DNA of 41,383 bases, taken from contig CANOET010000008.1 in NCBI GenBank assembly GCA_947564835.1, positions 1 through 41,383 on the forward strand. The letters are read 5' to 3'. Numbering within the stretch: position 1 is the stretch's first letter; each line of letters begins with the position of its first letter. This stretch comes from an uncultured Eubacterium sp. (lineage in GTDB: Bacteria; Bacillota; Clostridia; Lachnospirales; Lachnospiraceae). Shown in pieces: positions 17,536 through 24,908 of this stretch. The position numbers and the translations under genes are program-made. Below the pieces are notes generated by a model, which worked only from the letters and a program-made list of their open reading frames with translations, was not told where the DNA came from and did not search any database.

Positions 17536-18591
17536 ATGAAGATAAAAATCAGAAAGAAAACAGCAATCATAAAATGGCTGTACATAACGATATTTTGCGC
17601 ATGCCTGCCGCAGGCCGGGGCGGTTGTGTCACAGGCCGCGGCAGTACCCTGTCATCTGGAAGAGATTCAAGAGGAATTTGAAAACGCAATCCAAAACGGG
17701 CAGACAGAAATTTCCTTTGCGGCCTCGGAAAACTATACGCTGGAACAGATTCAGCAGCAGCTGTCCAAAGCAGCGCTGGAGCAAAAATATCTGTATACCG
17801 GAAAGACCCGCTACCGGAAGCAGACAAACGGCGGGATAGCCGAATATACATTTTGGATTACACAAGATTCTTTTATAGAAATAGAACCGGTAAAAAATAC
17901 AAAAGAAGCTTACCGCAAAGCATTGACGGCACTGCGGGACTGCGATTATACAACCCGTTTTTACAGCGATCCGTCCTGTTATGCGATCTTTTATCTGATG
18001 CTGCAGCAGCACCCGGAATATAATTATAATACCGTTGTCTGGAAAAACAAAAACGGCACCTACGGTTACCGCAGAAGCAGCGAACTGACTGAAGCAGAAC
18101 AGAATGCCAAAATGCGTGCAGCAGACCGCAAGGCGGAAGAATTTGTAAAAAACAGGCTGAAACAAGGAATGTCAACGATGCAAAAGCTGCAGGCGATCCA
18201 CGATTATCTGATCAAACAGTGCAGCTATGACAAAACATGCAAAGACAGCAGCGGATATGAGGATTCCTATACGGCTTACGGGGCGCTAGTGAAGAAAAAA
18301 GCAGTCTGCCAGGGATATACCGGGGCATTCAACCTGATCGCACAAAAAGCCGGTATCGCGTCGATTGCAGTATGCGGGACGGCAGGCGGGGAAGATCATT
18401 CCTGGAACTTTGTCAAAGCAGGACGCGGCGGGGCTTATATTGACTGCACCTGGGATGATACGCTGCAGACGGGGGACGGGATCTGTTATGACTATTTTAA
18501 TGTCTCAAAGTCTGTGATAGCGAGGAATCATAGGTGGGAGCAGAAAAAGTATGCGCTGAAGCATCTGGATTACTGCAAATATCTGATGTGA
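17536..18591 (+). CDS. Secreted transglutaminase-like cysteine protein
   Basis: Predicted exported protein of the transglutaminase/protease-like superfamily; it might cross-link or cleave surface peptides, but no substrate is known. The 351-aa product starts with a basic n-region and hydrophobic stretch (IIKWLYITIFCACL) and likely signal cleavage near 30-36 (SQAAA). The catalytic triad can be placed as Cys258 in KKAVCQGYTG, His288 in EDHSWNFV and Asp303 in YIDCTWDD, the canonical order. A central helical part (70-230) has no recognised domain. The ribosome site is weak (AAGAG...); the short gap after the secA terminator suggests its own expression. Clostridial relatives often sit in cell-wall loci. 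Confidence 0.85.
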   Translation: MKIKIRKKTAIIKWLYITIFCACLPQAGAVVSQAAAVPCHLEEIQEEFENAIQNGQTEISFAASENYTLEQIQQQLSKAALEQKYLYTGKTRYRKQTNGGIAEYTFWITQDSFIEIEPVKNTKEAYRKALTALRDCDYTTRFYSDPSCYAIFYLMLQQHPEYNYNTVVWKNKNGTYGYRRSSELTEAEQNAKMRAADRKAEEFVKNRLKQGMSTMQKLQAIHDYLIKQCSYDKTCKDSSGYEDSYTAYGALVKKKAVCQGYTGAFNLIAQKAGIASIAVCGTAGGEDHSWNFVKAGRGGAYIDCTWDDTLQTGDGICYDYFNVSKSVIARNHRWEQKKYALKHLDYCKYLM

Positions 18592-18656
18592 TGGTGGGAA
18601 GCTGGGATTTTATCGGTATGCGGATGTGTGTGGGTTAGCGGAAAGGTACTGCGGAC

Positions 18657-18698
18657 TGGGGGATGTGGCTATGCGGATGCTGGATGAGGGGGAAAGGA
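18657..18698 (+). repeat. Dispersed repeat copy 6, short
   Basis: It reads GGGGGATGTGGCTATGCGG then ATGCTGGATGAGGGGGAAAGG, joining two halves that occur separately in other copies and so suggesting the ancestral order of the family. The IS630 remnant starts at its edge. Confidence 0.75.
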
Positions 18699-19046
18699 CA
18701 TGCACAAATATTACTGAAACCGGATCGGAAACCCTGTAATGACGGCTGGACATATGACCGCATCAAAGAAGCGTTTGGAACCAGCAATGGAACGATTGCC
18801 GGTATTGCAAAACGCTTTGTCACGGAAGGGATGCAGGCCGCCCTTGAAAGAAAAAAGCAACCAAACAGATATCGGAAAGTGACAGGGGATGTTGAGGCAA
18901 AAATTTGTGCAATTGCCTGCTCTGATGCTTCGCAAGGACGTTCGGAATGGACCATGCAGGCAATTGCAGATGAGCTGATCCGCCTGGAAGTTGTGGATTA
19001 CATCACAGACTGTACTGTCTGTGATGTAATGAAAACGGTGTTATGA
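18693..19046 (+). pseudogene. IS630-family transposase remnant (N-terminal part)
   Basis: The open frame shows AQILLKPDRKPCNDGWTYDRI, KEAFGTSNGTIAGIAKRFVTEGMQAALE and DVEAKICAIACSDASQGRSEW, which follow the order of the helix-turn-helix N-terminal half of IS630-type DDE transposases. It stops soon after TVCDVMKTVL, before any catalytic Asp, so the DDE domain is missing. The start is fused into a dispersed repeat. No terminal inverted repeats or TA duplication are visible, so it is a fossil and not an active element. Confidence 0.75.
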
Positions 19047-19108
19047 GCTGCCAGGCACTTGCAAAACCGCTTCCGGATATAGAGAGTTTTAAGGAGCAGG
19101 TCCGCTGG

Positions 19109-19612
19109 CTAACCAGGATCTTTCGGAAAGCCAGCCATTTTAAATCCTGCCCGCAATTCTTTCTCTAAAAACTGCTTAATATACGGATAGTTTTCCTCAC
19201 TCAATGCAGGCTGAAACGCCATGTAACGGCATTTTTGATACTGCACGCCATCCAACACAAAGGTATATCCCATTACACATTTCGGGTTACAGTCATCGGG
19301 ATTAATAAGCCGTTTGCAGACGGACGCTTTCCTGATTTCCTTTTTTGCTTTTTCGGGCAGGCTGTCAAGAAAACTCTGGTATTCCTGTATATGTTCGGGA
19401 TAAATGCGCAGCTTCATCCCCGTTTTTCGGGATATCAATGTTGCCAAAGCCTTTTTGCCGCTGTTTAACACATAGGACACAACATAGCCGCTTTTTTGCA
19501 GTTTTATGTCGCGTTTACATCCGTTTTCCGTCAGATACCCGTCGATTTGGCTTACAAAGCTGCGGAAGCGTTCATCAACCGTTTCCATAAACACATGAAA
19601 TTTCTCGTCCAT
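19109..19612 (-). CDS. Conserved small protein of unknown function downstream of an AraC regulator
   Basis: I do not recognise this 167-aa protein. It is soluble with no signal or membrane segment. Cysteines at 99, 108, 112 and 128 (ASVCKRLINPDDCNPKC...QKCRY) could bind a metal. The pattern KSGYVVSYVLNSGKKALATLI followed by KTGMKLRIYPEHI suggests a small alpha/beta fold. ATG 19612 is chosen because GGAGG lies six bases before it and 11 bases after the AraC stop; a longer in-frame start at 19654 would overlap the regulator. It is co-transcribed with the AraC/GyrI-like gene and may share its ligand or stress signal (inference). Confidence 0.75.
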   Translation of the reverse strand: MDEKFHVFMETVDERFRSFVSQIDGYLTENGCKRDIKLQKSGYVVSYVLNSGKKALATLISRKTGMKLRIYPEHIQEYQSFLDSLPEKAKKEIRKASVCKRLINPDDCNPKCVMGYTFVLDGVQYQKCRYMAFQPALSEENYPYIKQFLEKELRAGFKMAGFPKDPG

Positions 19613-19623
19613 AAGCCCCTCCG

Positions 19624-20475
19624 TTATACTTTTTTCTTTGCCACGGGGATCCATACCTCATATTGCGCATTTTGTGGGTCTGGATTTAAGTAAACTTCAA
19701 TATCGGGGGCATTGGCATATTCATATCCGGAGGACGGAAGCCACTCTGTTATGATACGCTGTTCCAATTCTTGCAGGGACTGGTTTGTACCCGTTCCGGA
19801 GAAGATGGCCCAGGTAGATGCAGGAACGGTGTATGCTTCAAACTCAGTGCTTGTTTTTGTGCTGGAAACGGCGATAAAGTATTTCCATTGTTCTTCATCA
19901 TTGCAGACGCTTACGCCTAAAAGTCCTTTTGGCGGCGTGTCCATCATTTCTGCCAGTTTTTGTACGGTTCCGTTTACAGATGCTTCCTGCCACATCTTAG
20001 GCACAACCATAAAATTATTTTCGATTTCCTGATCCAGCGGTGCAGATATGCCAACGATGCGGAATGCTTCTTTTGTTTCGATTCTATAGTTCATTTCTGT
20101 CGCTCCTTTTACCGTAATTTTAAACACAATGGGGGAAAACGTTTTCACAGATACGCCCTCGCTTTTCACGGAAGATGGGGCGATCCCGTGAAAAGATTGG
20201 AATGCCCTGGTAAATGCAGTCGGGGAACGGTAGCCGTACTTTTCTGCGAGGTCAATAATGCGTTCATTCCCGCTCTGCAAGTCTGCCGCCGCTAAAGACA
20301 TTTTTCTTCTTCGGATATACTCTGCCAGGGTGATGCCCGCCATATAAGTAAACATCCTTTGGTAGTGATAGGCGGAGCAGCAGGCGATCCGCCCAAGCTG
20401 TTCATAGTCAATCTCGTCTGTTAAATGTTCCTCAATATAATTTATGCTTTGGTTTAATCTTTCTACCCATTCCAT
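19624..20475 (-). CDS. AraC-family regulator with GyrI-like effector domain
   Basis: Transcription factor of the Rob/SoxS-with-GyrI-like type, probably binding small hydrophobic or drug-like ligands. The 283-aa product has two AraC helix-turn-helix motifs in residues 1-105 (EQLGRIACCSAYHYQRMFTYMAG; IIDLAEKYGYRSPTAFTRAFQSFHG) and a GyrI-like (AraC effector-binding) domain from about 125 to the end, with PKGLLGVSV and YAVF-like strands and EWLPSSGYEYANAPDIEVY typical of that fold. I use ATG 20475 because AAGGAGGT precedes it; the ATG at 20574 lacks one. A -10 TATAAT (minus strand, 20535-20530) and a 10-bp inverted repeat (20557-20583) lie upstream. Confidence 0.9.
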   Translation of the reverse strand: MEWVERLNQSINYIEEHLTDEIDYEQLGRIACCSAYHYQRMFTYMAGITLAEYIRRRKMSLAAADLQSGNERIIDLAEKYGYRSPTAFTRAFQSFHGIAPSSVKSEGVSVKTFSPIVFKITVKGATEMNYRIETKEAFRIVGISAPLDQEIENNFMVVPKMWQEASVNGTVQKLAEMMDTPPKGLLGVSVCNDEEQWKYFIAVSSTKTSTEFEAYTVPASTWAIFSGTGTNQSLQELEQRIITEWLPSSGYEYANAPDIEVYLNPDPQNAQYEVWIPVAKKKV

Positions 20476-20529
20476 AGGTACCTCCTTATCCGCACATAGG
20501 CGCTTTGTAGACATGCATGTTCCTTTCTT

Positions 20530-20583
20530 ATTATAAGGCTTCTGTCTTTGTTTTTCCTCTCTATTTCTGCACAAAATAGAGAG
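20530..20583 (-). promoter_or_regulatory. AraC gene control region with 10-bp inverted repeat
   Basis: TATAAT on the minus strand at 20535-20530 has no good -35. About 20 bases upstream, CTCTCTATTT (20557-20566) and AAATAGAGAG (20574-20583) form a perfect inverted repeat with a seven-base loop. That position suits an activator or autoregulatory site. Confidence 0.5.
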
Positions 20584-20772
20584 GTGTTATTCCGAATTTT
20601 AGAAAAAGTTTGATGCGGATGGCGATGGGAATCCGGGCATAACGTTTTTTGATGTTCAGGCGCCTGCGGATGGACGGGGTTTTCTACCTGGAAGAGTTGC
20701 TTCTTAAACGGGGATTTGTAAAATAGTTACAAAAAATTATAAAATATCTGTAAAATTTGTATAAAATAAAAA
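20584..20772. other. Intergenic DNA between the divergent araC and amt units
   Basis: Nothing clear here. Short fragments resemble dispersed-repeat pieces (ATAACGTTTTTTGATG, CTGCGGATGGACGGGG), and an AT-rich tract lies just before the amt promoter. Confidence 0.4.
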
Positions 20773-20801
20773 TTGACATTCCCGCCGAACACTGCTATAC
20801 T
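20773..20801 (+). promoter_or_regulatory. Strong promoter of the amt-PII gene
   Basis: TTGACA (20773-20778), 17-base spacer, TATACT (20796-20801). A transcript starting near 20808 would enter the first leader hairpin almost at once. Confidence 0.85.
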
Positions 20802-20816
20802 ACATAACATGAAGCG

Positions 20817-20859
20817 AAGGTGCTGAGAGATGGATATCTCGTCAGCACCTTTTTGTTTT
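20817..20859 (+). terminator. Leader hairpin 1 of amt-PII, terminator-like
   Basis: AAGGTGCTGA (20817-20826) pairs with TCAGCACCTT (20842-20851) and continues inside as GAGAT/ATCTC with loop GGAT and one bulged G, followed by TTTGTTTT. It looks like an intrinsic terminator placed within about 10 bases of the predicted start site, so it could attenuate or protect the transcript. Confidence 0.75.
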
Positions 20860-20871
20860 CTATCAAAGCAG

Positions 20872-20933
20872 AAAAGATACAATGCCGGGACCACGAAGCC
20901 GTGGATACACAGACATTGTATCTTTTTTTATTT
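20872..20933 (+). terminator. Leader hairpin 2 of amt-PII, terminator-like
   Basis: AAAAGATACAATG (20872-20884) pairs perfectly with CATTGTATCTTTT (20914-20926) and is followed by more T (TTTATTT). Inside is a second helix CCACG/CGTGG (20891-20895/20900-20904) with loop AAGC. It ends about 25 bases before the start codon, so readthrough must be regulated or partial. Confidence 0.75.
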
Positions 20934-20957
20934 CAGAATTACAGGAGGTATATCGTT

Positions 20958-22670
20958 ATGAGTTATGTATCAGTGGATGTAATGTGGACCCTGCTTGGCG
21001 CTGCCATGGTATTTTTTATGCAGGCTGGTTTCTCCCTGTGTGAAGCAGGGCTGACGCGGGCAAAAAACACAGGAAATATTTTAATGAAGAACCTGATGGA
21101 TTTCTGCATCGGCACGCCGGCATTCTGGCTGGTAGGCTTTGGCCTGATGTTCGGCGGTTCGGGCGCTTTGATTGGCAGGTTTGACCCGTTTATCCTGGGA
21201 GAGTATGATTTTGGCTCGCTTCCGAAATGGTGCTATGTTATTTTCCAGACCGTATTCTGCGCAACGGCGGCGACGATTGTATCCGGCTCTATGGCAGAAC
21301 GGACCAAATTCAGTTCCTATTGTGTCTACAGCGCGCTGATTTCGCTCGTTGTATATCCGGTTTCAGGCCACTGGATCTGGGGTGGCGGATGGTTGTCTGA
21401 GCTGGGATTCCATGATTTTGCGGGTTCCTGTGCGGTACATATGGTCGGCGGTATTGCGGCATGCATCGGTGCGGCGACGCTGGGGCCGAGGATTGGCAAA
21501 TATGGCAAGGACGGCAAACCGAGGGCGATTCCGGGACATAATCTGACAGCGGTTGCATTGGGGGTTTTTATTCTGTGGTTCTGCTGGTTTGGATTTAACG
21601 GATGCTCGACCGTATCCATGAGCTCGGACGAAGCGATGCTTTCAGCGTCACTGATTTTTATGAATACGAACCTCGCAGCCGCGGTTGCGACCTGTGTGGT
21701 TTTGGTAGTAACCTGGATCCGCTATAAAAAACCGGATGTGTCGATGTGCTTAAACGGTGCGCTTGCCGGGCTCGTTGCGATTACAGCAGGATGTGACGTG
21801 GTAGATCCGTTCGGAGCGTTTTTTATCGGCCTGGTAGCGGGCGGGCTGGTTGTAGCTTCGGTAGAATTTTTTGATAAAACAGCAAAAATCGACGACCCGG
21901 TAGGCGCGATTTCCGTGCATGGCGCCTGCGGAATGTTTGGGACACTCGCAGTCGGGCTGTTTGCGACAGACGGCGGCGTATGCTATGGCGGCGGGGCAAA
22001 GCTGCTTGGCGTGCAGGCCATTGGCGTGCTGTCGGTGGCAGCATGGGTTGCGGTTATGATGACAATTATTTTCCAGCTGATCAAACATACCATGGGACTG
22101 CGCGTGGAACAGGAAATAGAAATCGACGGCCTGGATCTGCATGAACATGGGCTTGCAAGCGCTTATTCCGGATTTGCAATCCATGATGTTATGGGAACGA
22201 TGGATATCAATGAAAACACAGATCTGGGAGAAGACAACCCGCTGGCAGCGACGCCTGCACAGATGAACGCGGCAGTTCCGGTCGTACGCGCAGACGGTGC
22301 GGCTTCTCTGGAAACAGGAATGTACAAAGTCGCGATTATTGCAAAATTGTCCCGGTTTGAAAAACTCAAAAAAGCGCTCAATGAGCTGGGCGTGACGGGG
22401 ATGACGGTAACGCAGGTGATGGGCTGCGGAATCCAAAGAGGCGCCGGGGAATATTACCGCGGGGTAGAGATGGATGCGACCTTGCTGCCGAAGATTAAGA
22501 TCGAAGTCGTTGTTCATAAGATACCGGTAGAGGAGGTCATTGATACGGCCAAAAAAGTGCTGTATTCCGGGCGCATCGGCGATGGAAAGATTTTTGTCTT
22601 CCATGTGGCGCGGGTGGTGAAGATCCGCACCGGGGAAGAAAATGAGAAGGCGCTGCAGGATGTAGAGTAG
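20958..22670 (+). CDS. amt: Ammonium transporter fused to a PII signalling domain
   Basis: Membrane ammonium channel with its own PII regulator on the same chain. The 570-aa product has 11 membrane helices typical of Amt in residues 1-410 (MWTLLGAAMVFFMQAGFSL at the start; conserved DFAGSCAVHMVGG and AISVHGACGMFGTLA with the pore histidines). After a linker, residues 455-570 form a PII/GlnK domain (MYKVAIIAKLSRFEKLKKAL; T-loop GIQRGAGEYYRGVEMD; GDGKIFVFHV). In most bacteria GlnK is separate and blocks Amt reversibly; a fusion makes the regulator always local. ATG 20958 follows GGAGGT. Two terminator-like hairpins lie between promoter and gene, so expression is probably attenuated, presumably by nitrogen status. 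Confidence 0.95.
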   Translation: MSYVSVDVMWTLLGAAMVFFMQAGFSLCEAGLTRAKNTGNILMKNLMDFCIGTPAFWLVGFGLMFGGSGALIGRFDPFILGEYDFGSLPKWCYVIFQTVFCATAATIVSGSMAERTKFSSYCVYSALISLVVYPVSGHWIWGGGWLSELGFHDFAGSCAVHMVGGIAACIGAATLGPRIGKYGKDGKPRAIPGHNLTAVALGVFILWFCWFGFNGCSTVSMSSDEAMLSASLIFMNTNLAAAVATCVVLVVTWIRYKKPDVSMCLNGALAGLVAITAGCDVVDPFGAFFIGLVAGGLVVASVEFFDKTAKIDDPVGAISVHGACGMFGTLAVGLFATDGGVCYGGGAKLLGVQAIGVLSVAAWVAVMMTIIFQLIKHTMGLRVEQEIEIDGLDLHEHGLASAYSGFAIHDVMGTMDINENTDLGEDNPLAATPAQMNAAVPVVRADGAASLETGMYKVAIIAKLSRFEKLKKALNELGVTGMTVTQVMGCGIQRGAGEYYRGVEMDATLLPKIKIEVVVHKIPVEEVIDTAKKVLYSGRIGDGKIFVFHVARVVKIRTGEENEKALQDVE

Positions 22671-22714
22671 ATACAAGATATTTTTGCGCTTCTATATTAT
22701 TATAATTTCATATA

Positions 22715-22768
22715 GGCAGAACAAAAGCTTCCAGCACATATCATGTGTATGGAAGCTTTTGTTCTGCC
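22715..22768. terminator. Long perfect inverted repeat after the amt-PII gene
   Basis: GGCAGAACAAAAGCTTCCA (22715-22733) pairs perfectly with 22750-22768, and CACAT/ATGTG extends the stem inside, for about 24 bp. No T tract follows on either strand, so it may act as a processing site or insulator instead of a classical terminator. Confidence 0.6.
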
Positions 22769-22825
22769 GGGGTTATTTGGCTGTGCGTTAAAATCCACAA
22801 AAAGCGATGTGCTGCAAGATACTGA

Positions 22826-22854
22826 TTGCAAAAACAGCCACATACGTTTATAAT
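22826..22854 (+). promoter_or_regulatory. Promoter of the tandem signal peptidase genes
   Basis: TTGCAA (22826-22831), 17-base spacer, TATAAT (22849-22854), about 42 bases upstream of the first lepB start. Confidence 0.8.
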
Positions 22855-22896
22855 AAGGAAATGGTCAAAGATTAAAAAAGGAAAAAGAGGTATGGA

Positions 22897-23556
22897 ATGG
22901 AAGAGAAAGGATATTTGGATGTGCAGCAAGAACAGCAGGAAGAAACGCTGCAGGAGCAGGAAGAGAATAAAAAACGGTCCCTGCTGCGGGAACTGTTCAG
23001 CCTGGCAGAGATTTTTCTGGCAGCCTTCCTGTTAGCGCAGGTCATGACGCATTTTGTGCTGATCAATGCAGAAGTCCCTTCCGAGTCGATGGAAAGGATT
23101 ATAGAACCAGGAGACCGCCTGTTCGGATTTCGTCTGGCATATATGCTGGATGAGCCGGACCGGTTTGATATTGTGATTTTCCGGTATCCGGTAGATGAAT
23201 CGCAGAATTTTATCAAACGTGTGATCGGGCTTCCGGGTGAAAAAGTAGAGATACGCGAAGGAAAGATCTATATTGATGACGGAGCCGTGCCGCTGGACGA
23301 ACCATATCTGCCCGAAGCCTGGACAGATGATAATGACGGCTATATCTTCCGGGTACCAAAAGACAGTTACCTGATGCTGGGGGACAACCGGAATATTTCC
23401 CTGGATGCAAGGTTCTGGGCAGACCAGGCGCTGGAGGATGGCATTGCAAAAAACGAAACAGAGGCGCAGCAGTATACGTATGTACATGAAGAACAGATCC
23501 TTGGAAGGGCCATGCTGAAATATTACCCGCATTTCCAGTCACTGCTGGATGATTAG
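22897..23556 (+). CDS. lepB: Type I signal peptidase, first paralogue
   Basis: Membrane-bound serine protease (S26) that removes signal peptides from secreted proteins. The 219-aa product has a long Glu/Gln-rich cytoplasmic tail (1-28), one membrane helix (about 33-55), then the catalytic domain: box B VPSESM with Ser64, box D FIKRVIGLPGE with Lys107, and box E LMLGDNRNISLDAR. All catalytic residues are present. A second signal peptidase follows 19 bases after the stop, and the pair share most of their catalytic domain, so this is a tandem duplication. Ribosome site AAAGAGGT. Different substrate sets for the two are possible. Confidence 0.95.
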   Translation: MEEKGYLDVQQEQQEETLQEQEENKKRSLLRELFSLAEIFLAAFLLAQVMTHFVLINAEVPSESMERIIEPGDRLFGFRLAYMLDEPDRFDIVIFRYPVDESQNFIKRVIGLPGEKVEIREGKIYIDDGAVPLDEPYLPEAWTDDNDGYIFRVPKDSYLMLGDNRNISLDARFWADQALEDGIAKNETEAQQYTYVHEEQILGRAMLKYYPHFQSLLDD

Positions 23557-23575
23557 CGGATGGAGGTTATTGGAG

Positions 23576-24214
23576 ATGAGAAAAAAGAAAGAACAGCGCC
23601 AGGAGGGGCAGGAACAGCTCCGGGAAGAGAAACACCCCTGGTGGAAGGAGCTGTTAAGTTATGTGTGGATCATTGTATTTGCCTGTGTCCTGGCAGGCGC
23701 CGTAAACCGTTTTGTGCTGATCAATGCAAAGATCCCGTCTGAATCCATGGAAAACCTGCTTCAGGTGGATGACCGGATATTCGGGTGCAGGCTTTCTTAT
23801 TTGTTTGAAGATCCGAAGCGGTACGATGTGGTGATGTTCAAATATCCGGTGGACGGGGAAACGATTTATATCAAGCGCGTGATCGGGCTTCCGGGTGAAA
23901 CGGTGGAAATTAAAGACAGCAAAATCTATATTGACGGTTCCAGCACGCCGATCGAAGAAGATTATCTGCCGGAACCATGGGTGGATGCCAATGACGGCTA
24001 TTTCTTTGAAGTGCCAAAGGATTGTTATCTGATGCTTGGGGATAACCGGAATATTTCGGAGGACGCAAGACAATGGGCGCAGTGTGCGGTTGATGACGGG
24101 GTAGCGGAGAATTTGGAGGAGGCGCAGAGCTATACGTATGTGCAAAAGGATGAAATGATTGGACGTGCTATATTTAAATATTATCCAAGATTTCATTTGT
24201 TTTTGAATATTTGA
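23576..24214 (+). CDS. lepB: Type I signal peptidase, second paralogue
   Basis: Same reaction as its upstream paralogue. The 212-aa product has a basic N-terminal tail, one membrane helix (about 28-48), Ser57 in IPSESM, Lys100 in YIKRVIGLPGE and LMLGDNRNISEDAR. The tail differs most from the first copy (KKKEQRQEG instead of a glutamate-rich repeat). I prefer ATG 23576, which has GGAGG at suitable spacing; an in-frame ATG at 23549 overlaps the first gene's stop and has no site. The two genes form one operon; a dispersed repeat follows the stop directly. Confidence 0.95.
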   Translation: MRKKKEQRQEGQEQLREEKHPWWKELLSYVWIIVFACVLAGAVNRFVLINAKIPSESMENLLQVDDRIFGCRLSYLFEDPKRYDVVMFKYPVDGETIYIKRVIGLPGETVEIKDSKIYIDGSSTPIEEDYLPEPWVDANDGYFFEVPKDCYLMLGDNRNISEDARQWAQCAVDDGVAENLEEAQSYTYVQKDEMIGRAIFKYYPRFHLFLNI

Positions 24215-24335
24215 CCCTTTAAGTGGCTGACCAAGATCTTTTTTTGAATAAAAAACACATAACAATGTCAAAAGTTTGATTTTGGATGTCAGAAGTGACA
24301 TGGGGCTGTATTTTTATAGGCTATGCGGACGTTAT
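24213..24335 (-). repeat. Dispersed repeat copy 7, degenerate
   Basis: The TGGCTGACCAAGATCTTT and ACATAACAATGTCAAAAG parts match the family on the minus strand, while a plus-oriented GGCTATGCGGACG lies at 24319-24331. This looks like two fragments joined in opposite orientation. The second fragment ends just before the ybaK ribosome site. Confidence 0.65.
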
Positions 24336-24348
24336 AGAAGGAGAAATT

Positions 24349-24825
24349 ATGAAGAAAAACGAAAAAACAAATGTGATGCGTCTGTTAGATAAATATAAAG
24401 TTTCCTATCAGAGCCATTTTTACACTGACACCGGTGCCGTCAGCGGCCTGGAGGTGGCAAAGGTGTTGAATGAAGATCCGTCTCAGGTGTTTAAAACGCT
24501 TGTTACCGTCGGAAAAAGCGGACAGCATTATGTATTTGTAGTTCCGGTTGGACGGGAGCTGGATTTAAAAAAAGCGGCGGAAGCCGTCGGAGAGAAAAAG
24601 ATAGAGATGATCCATGCCAAAGAACTGCTTCCGCTGACAGGCTATATCCATGGCGGCTGTTCTCCGGTCGGAATGAAAAAGCGGTTTCCGACGATCATAG
24701 ATGCCAGCAGCAGCTCCAAGGAAACTATTATGGTAAGCGGCGGGAAAATCGGCTGCCAGGTGGAACTGGCTTTGCAGGAATTAAAAAAAGCGATTCCGTT
24801 TGAATTGGCAGATTTGTGTAGCTGA
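24349..24825 (+). CDS. ybaK: Cys-tRNA(Pro)/Cys-tRNA(Cys) deacylase, YbaK/EbsC type
   Basis: Editing enzyme that hydrolyses mischarged Cys-tRNA(Pro). The 158-aa product fits the YbaK/ProX domain throughout: KTNVMRLLDKYKVSYQSHFY at the start, the invariant lysine in QVFKTLVTVGKS (about 50), a GGCSPVGMKK segment and the small-residue motif MVSGGKIGCQVEL at the end. ATG 24349 follows AAGGAGA; an in-frame ATG at 24286 is inside repeat DNA. A strong hairpin follows the stop and faces the convergent esterase gene. Confidence 0.93.
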   Translation: MKKNEKTNVMRLLDKYKVSYQSHFYTDTGAVSGLEVAKVLNEDPSQVFKTLVTVGKSGQHYVFVVPVGRELDLKKAAEAVGEKKIEMIHAKELLPLTGYIHGGCSPVGMKKRFPTIIDASSSSKETIMVSGGKIGCQVELALQELKKAIPFELADLCS

Positions 24826-24839
24826 AACAGTCAGAAAAT

Positions 24840-24872
24840 TGTAACAGTTCAAGGGTTATCTGAACTGTTACA
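24840..24872. terminator. Terminator hairpin between ybaK and the convergent esterase gene
   Basis: TGTAACAGTTCA (24840-24851) pairs perfectly with TGAACTGTTACA (24861-24872), loop of nine bases, then GTAAATTATTTTC. The opposite strand also has an ATTTTC tract past the stem, so it could serve both genes. A piece of the stem (GTAACAGTTCA) recurs at 26469-26479. Confidence 0.75.
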
Positions 24873-24908
24873 GTAAATTATTTTCGCAGCCTGCTGGCGG
24901 TTATCGGT

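Noticed and set aside
18693-19046. Complete IS630 element
   Set aside because: Only the N-terminal half of the transposase remains and no terminal inverted repeats were found.
20817-20933. TPP, T-box, glutamine riboswitch or ANTAR leader for amt-PII
   Set aside because: GTGCTGAGA recalls TPP but the rest of that aptamer is missing; no T-box motif; hairpin loops do not fit the ANTAR hexaloop pattern.
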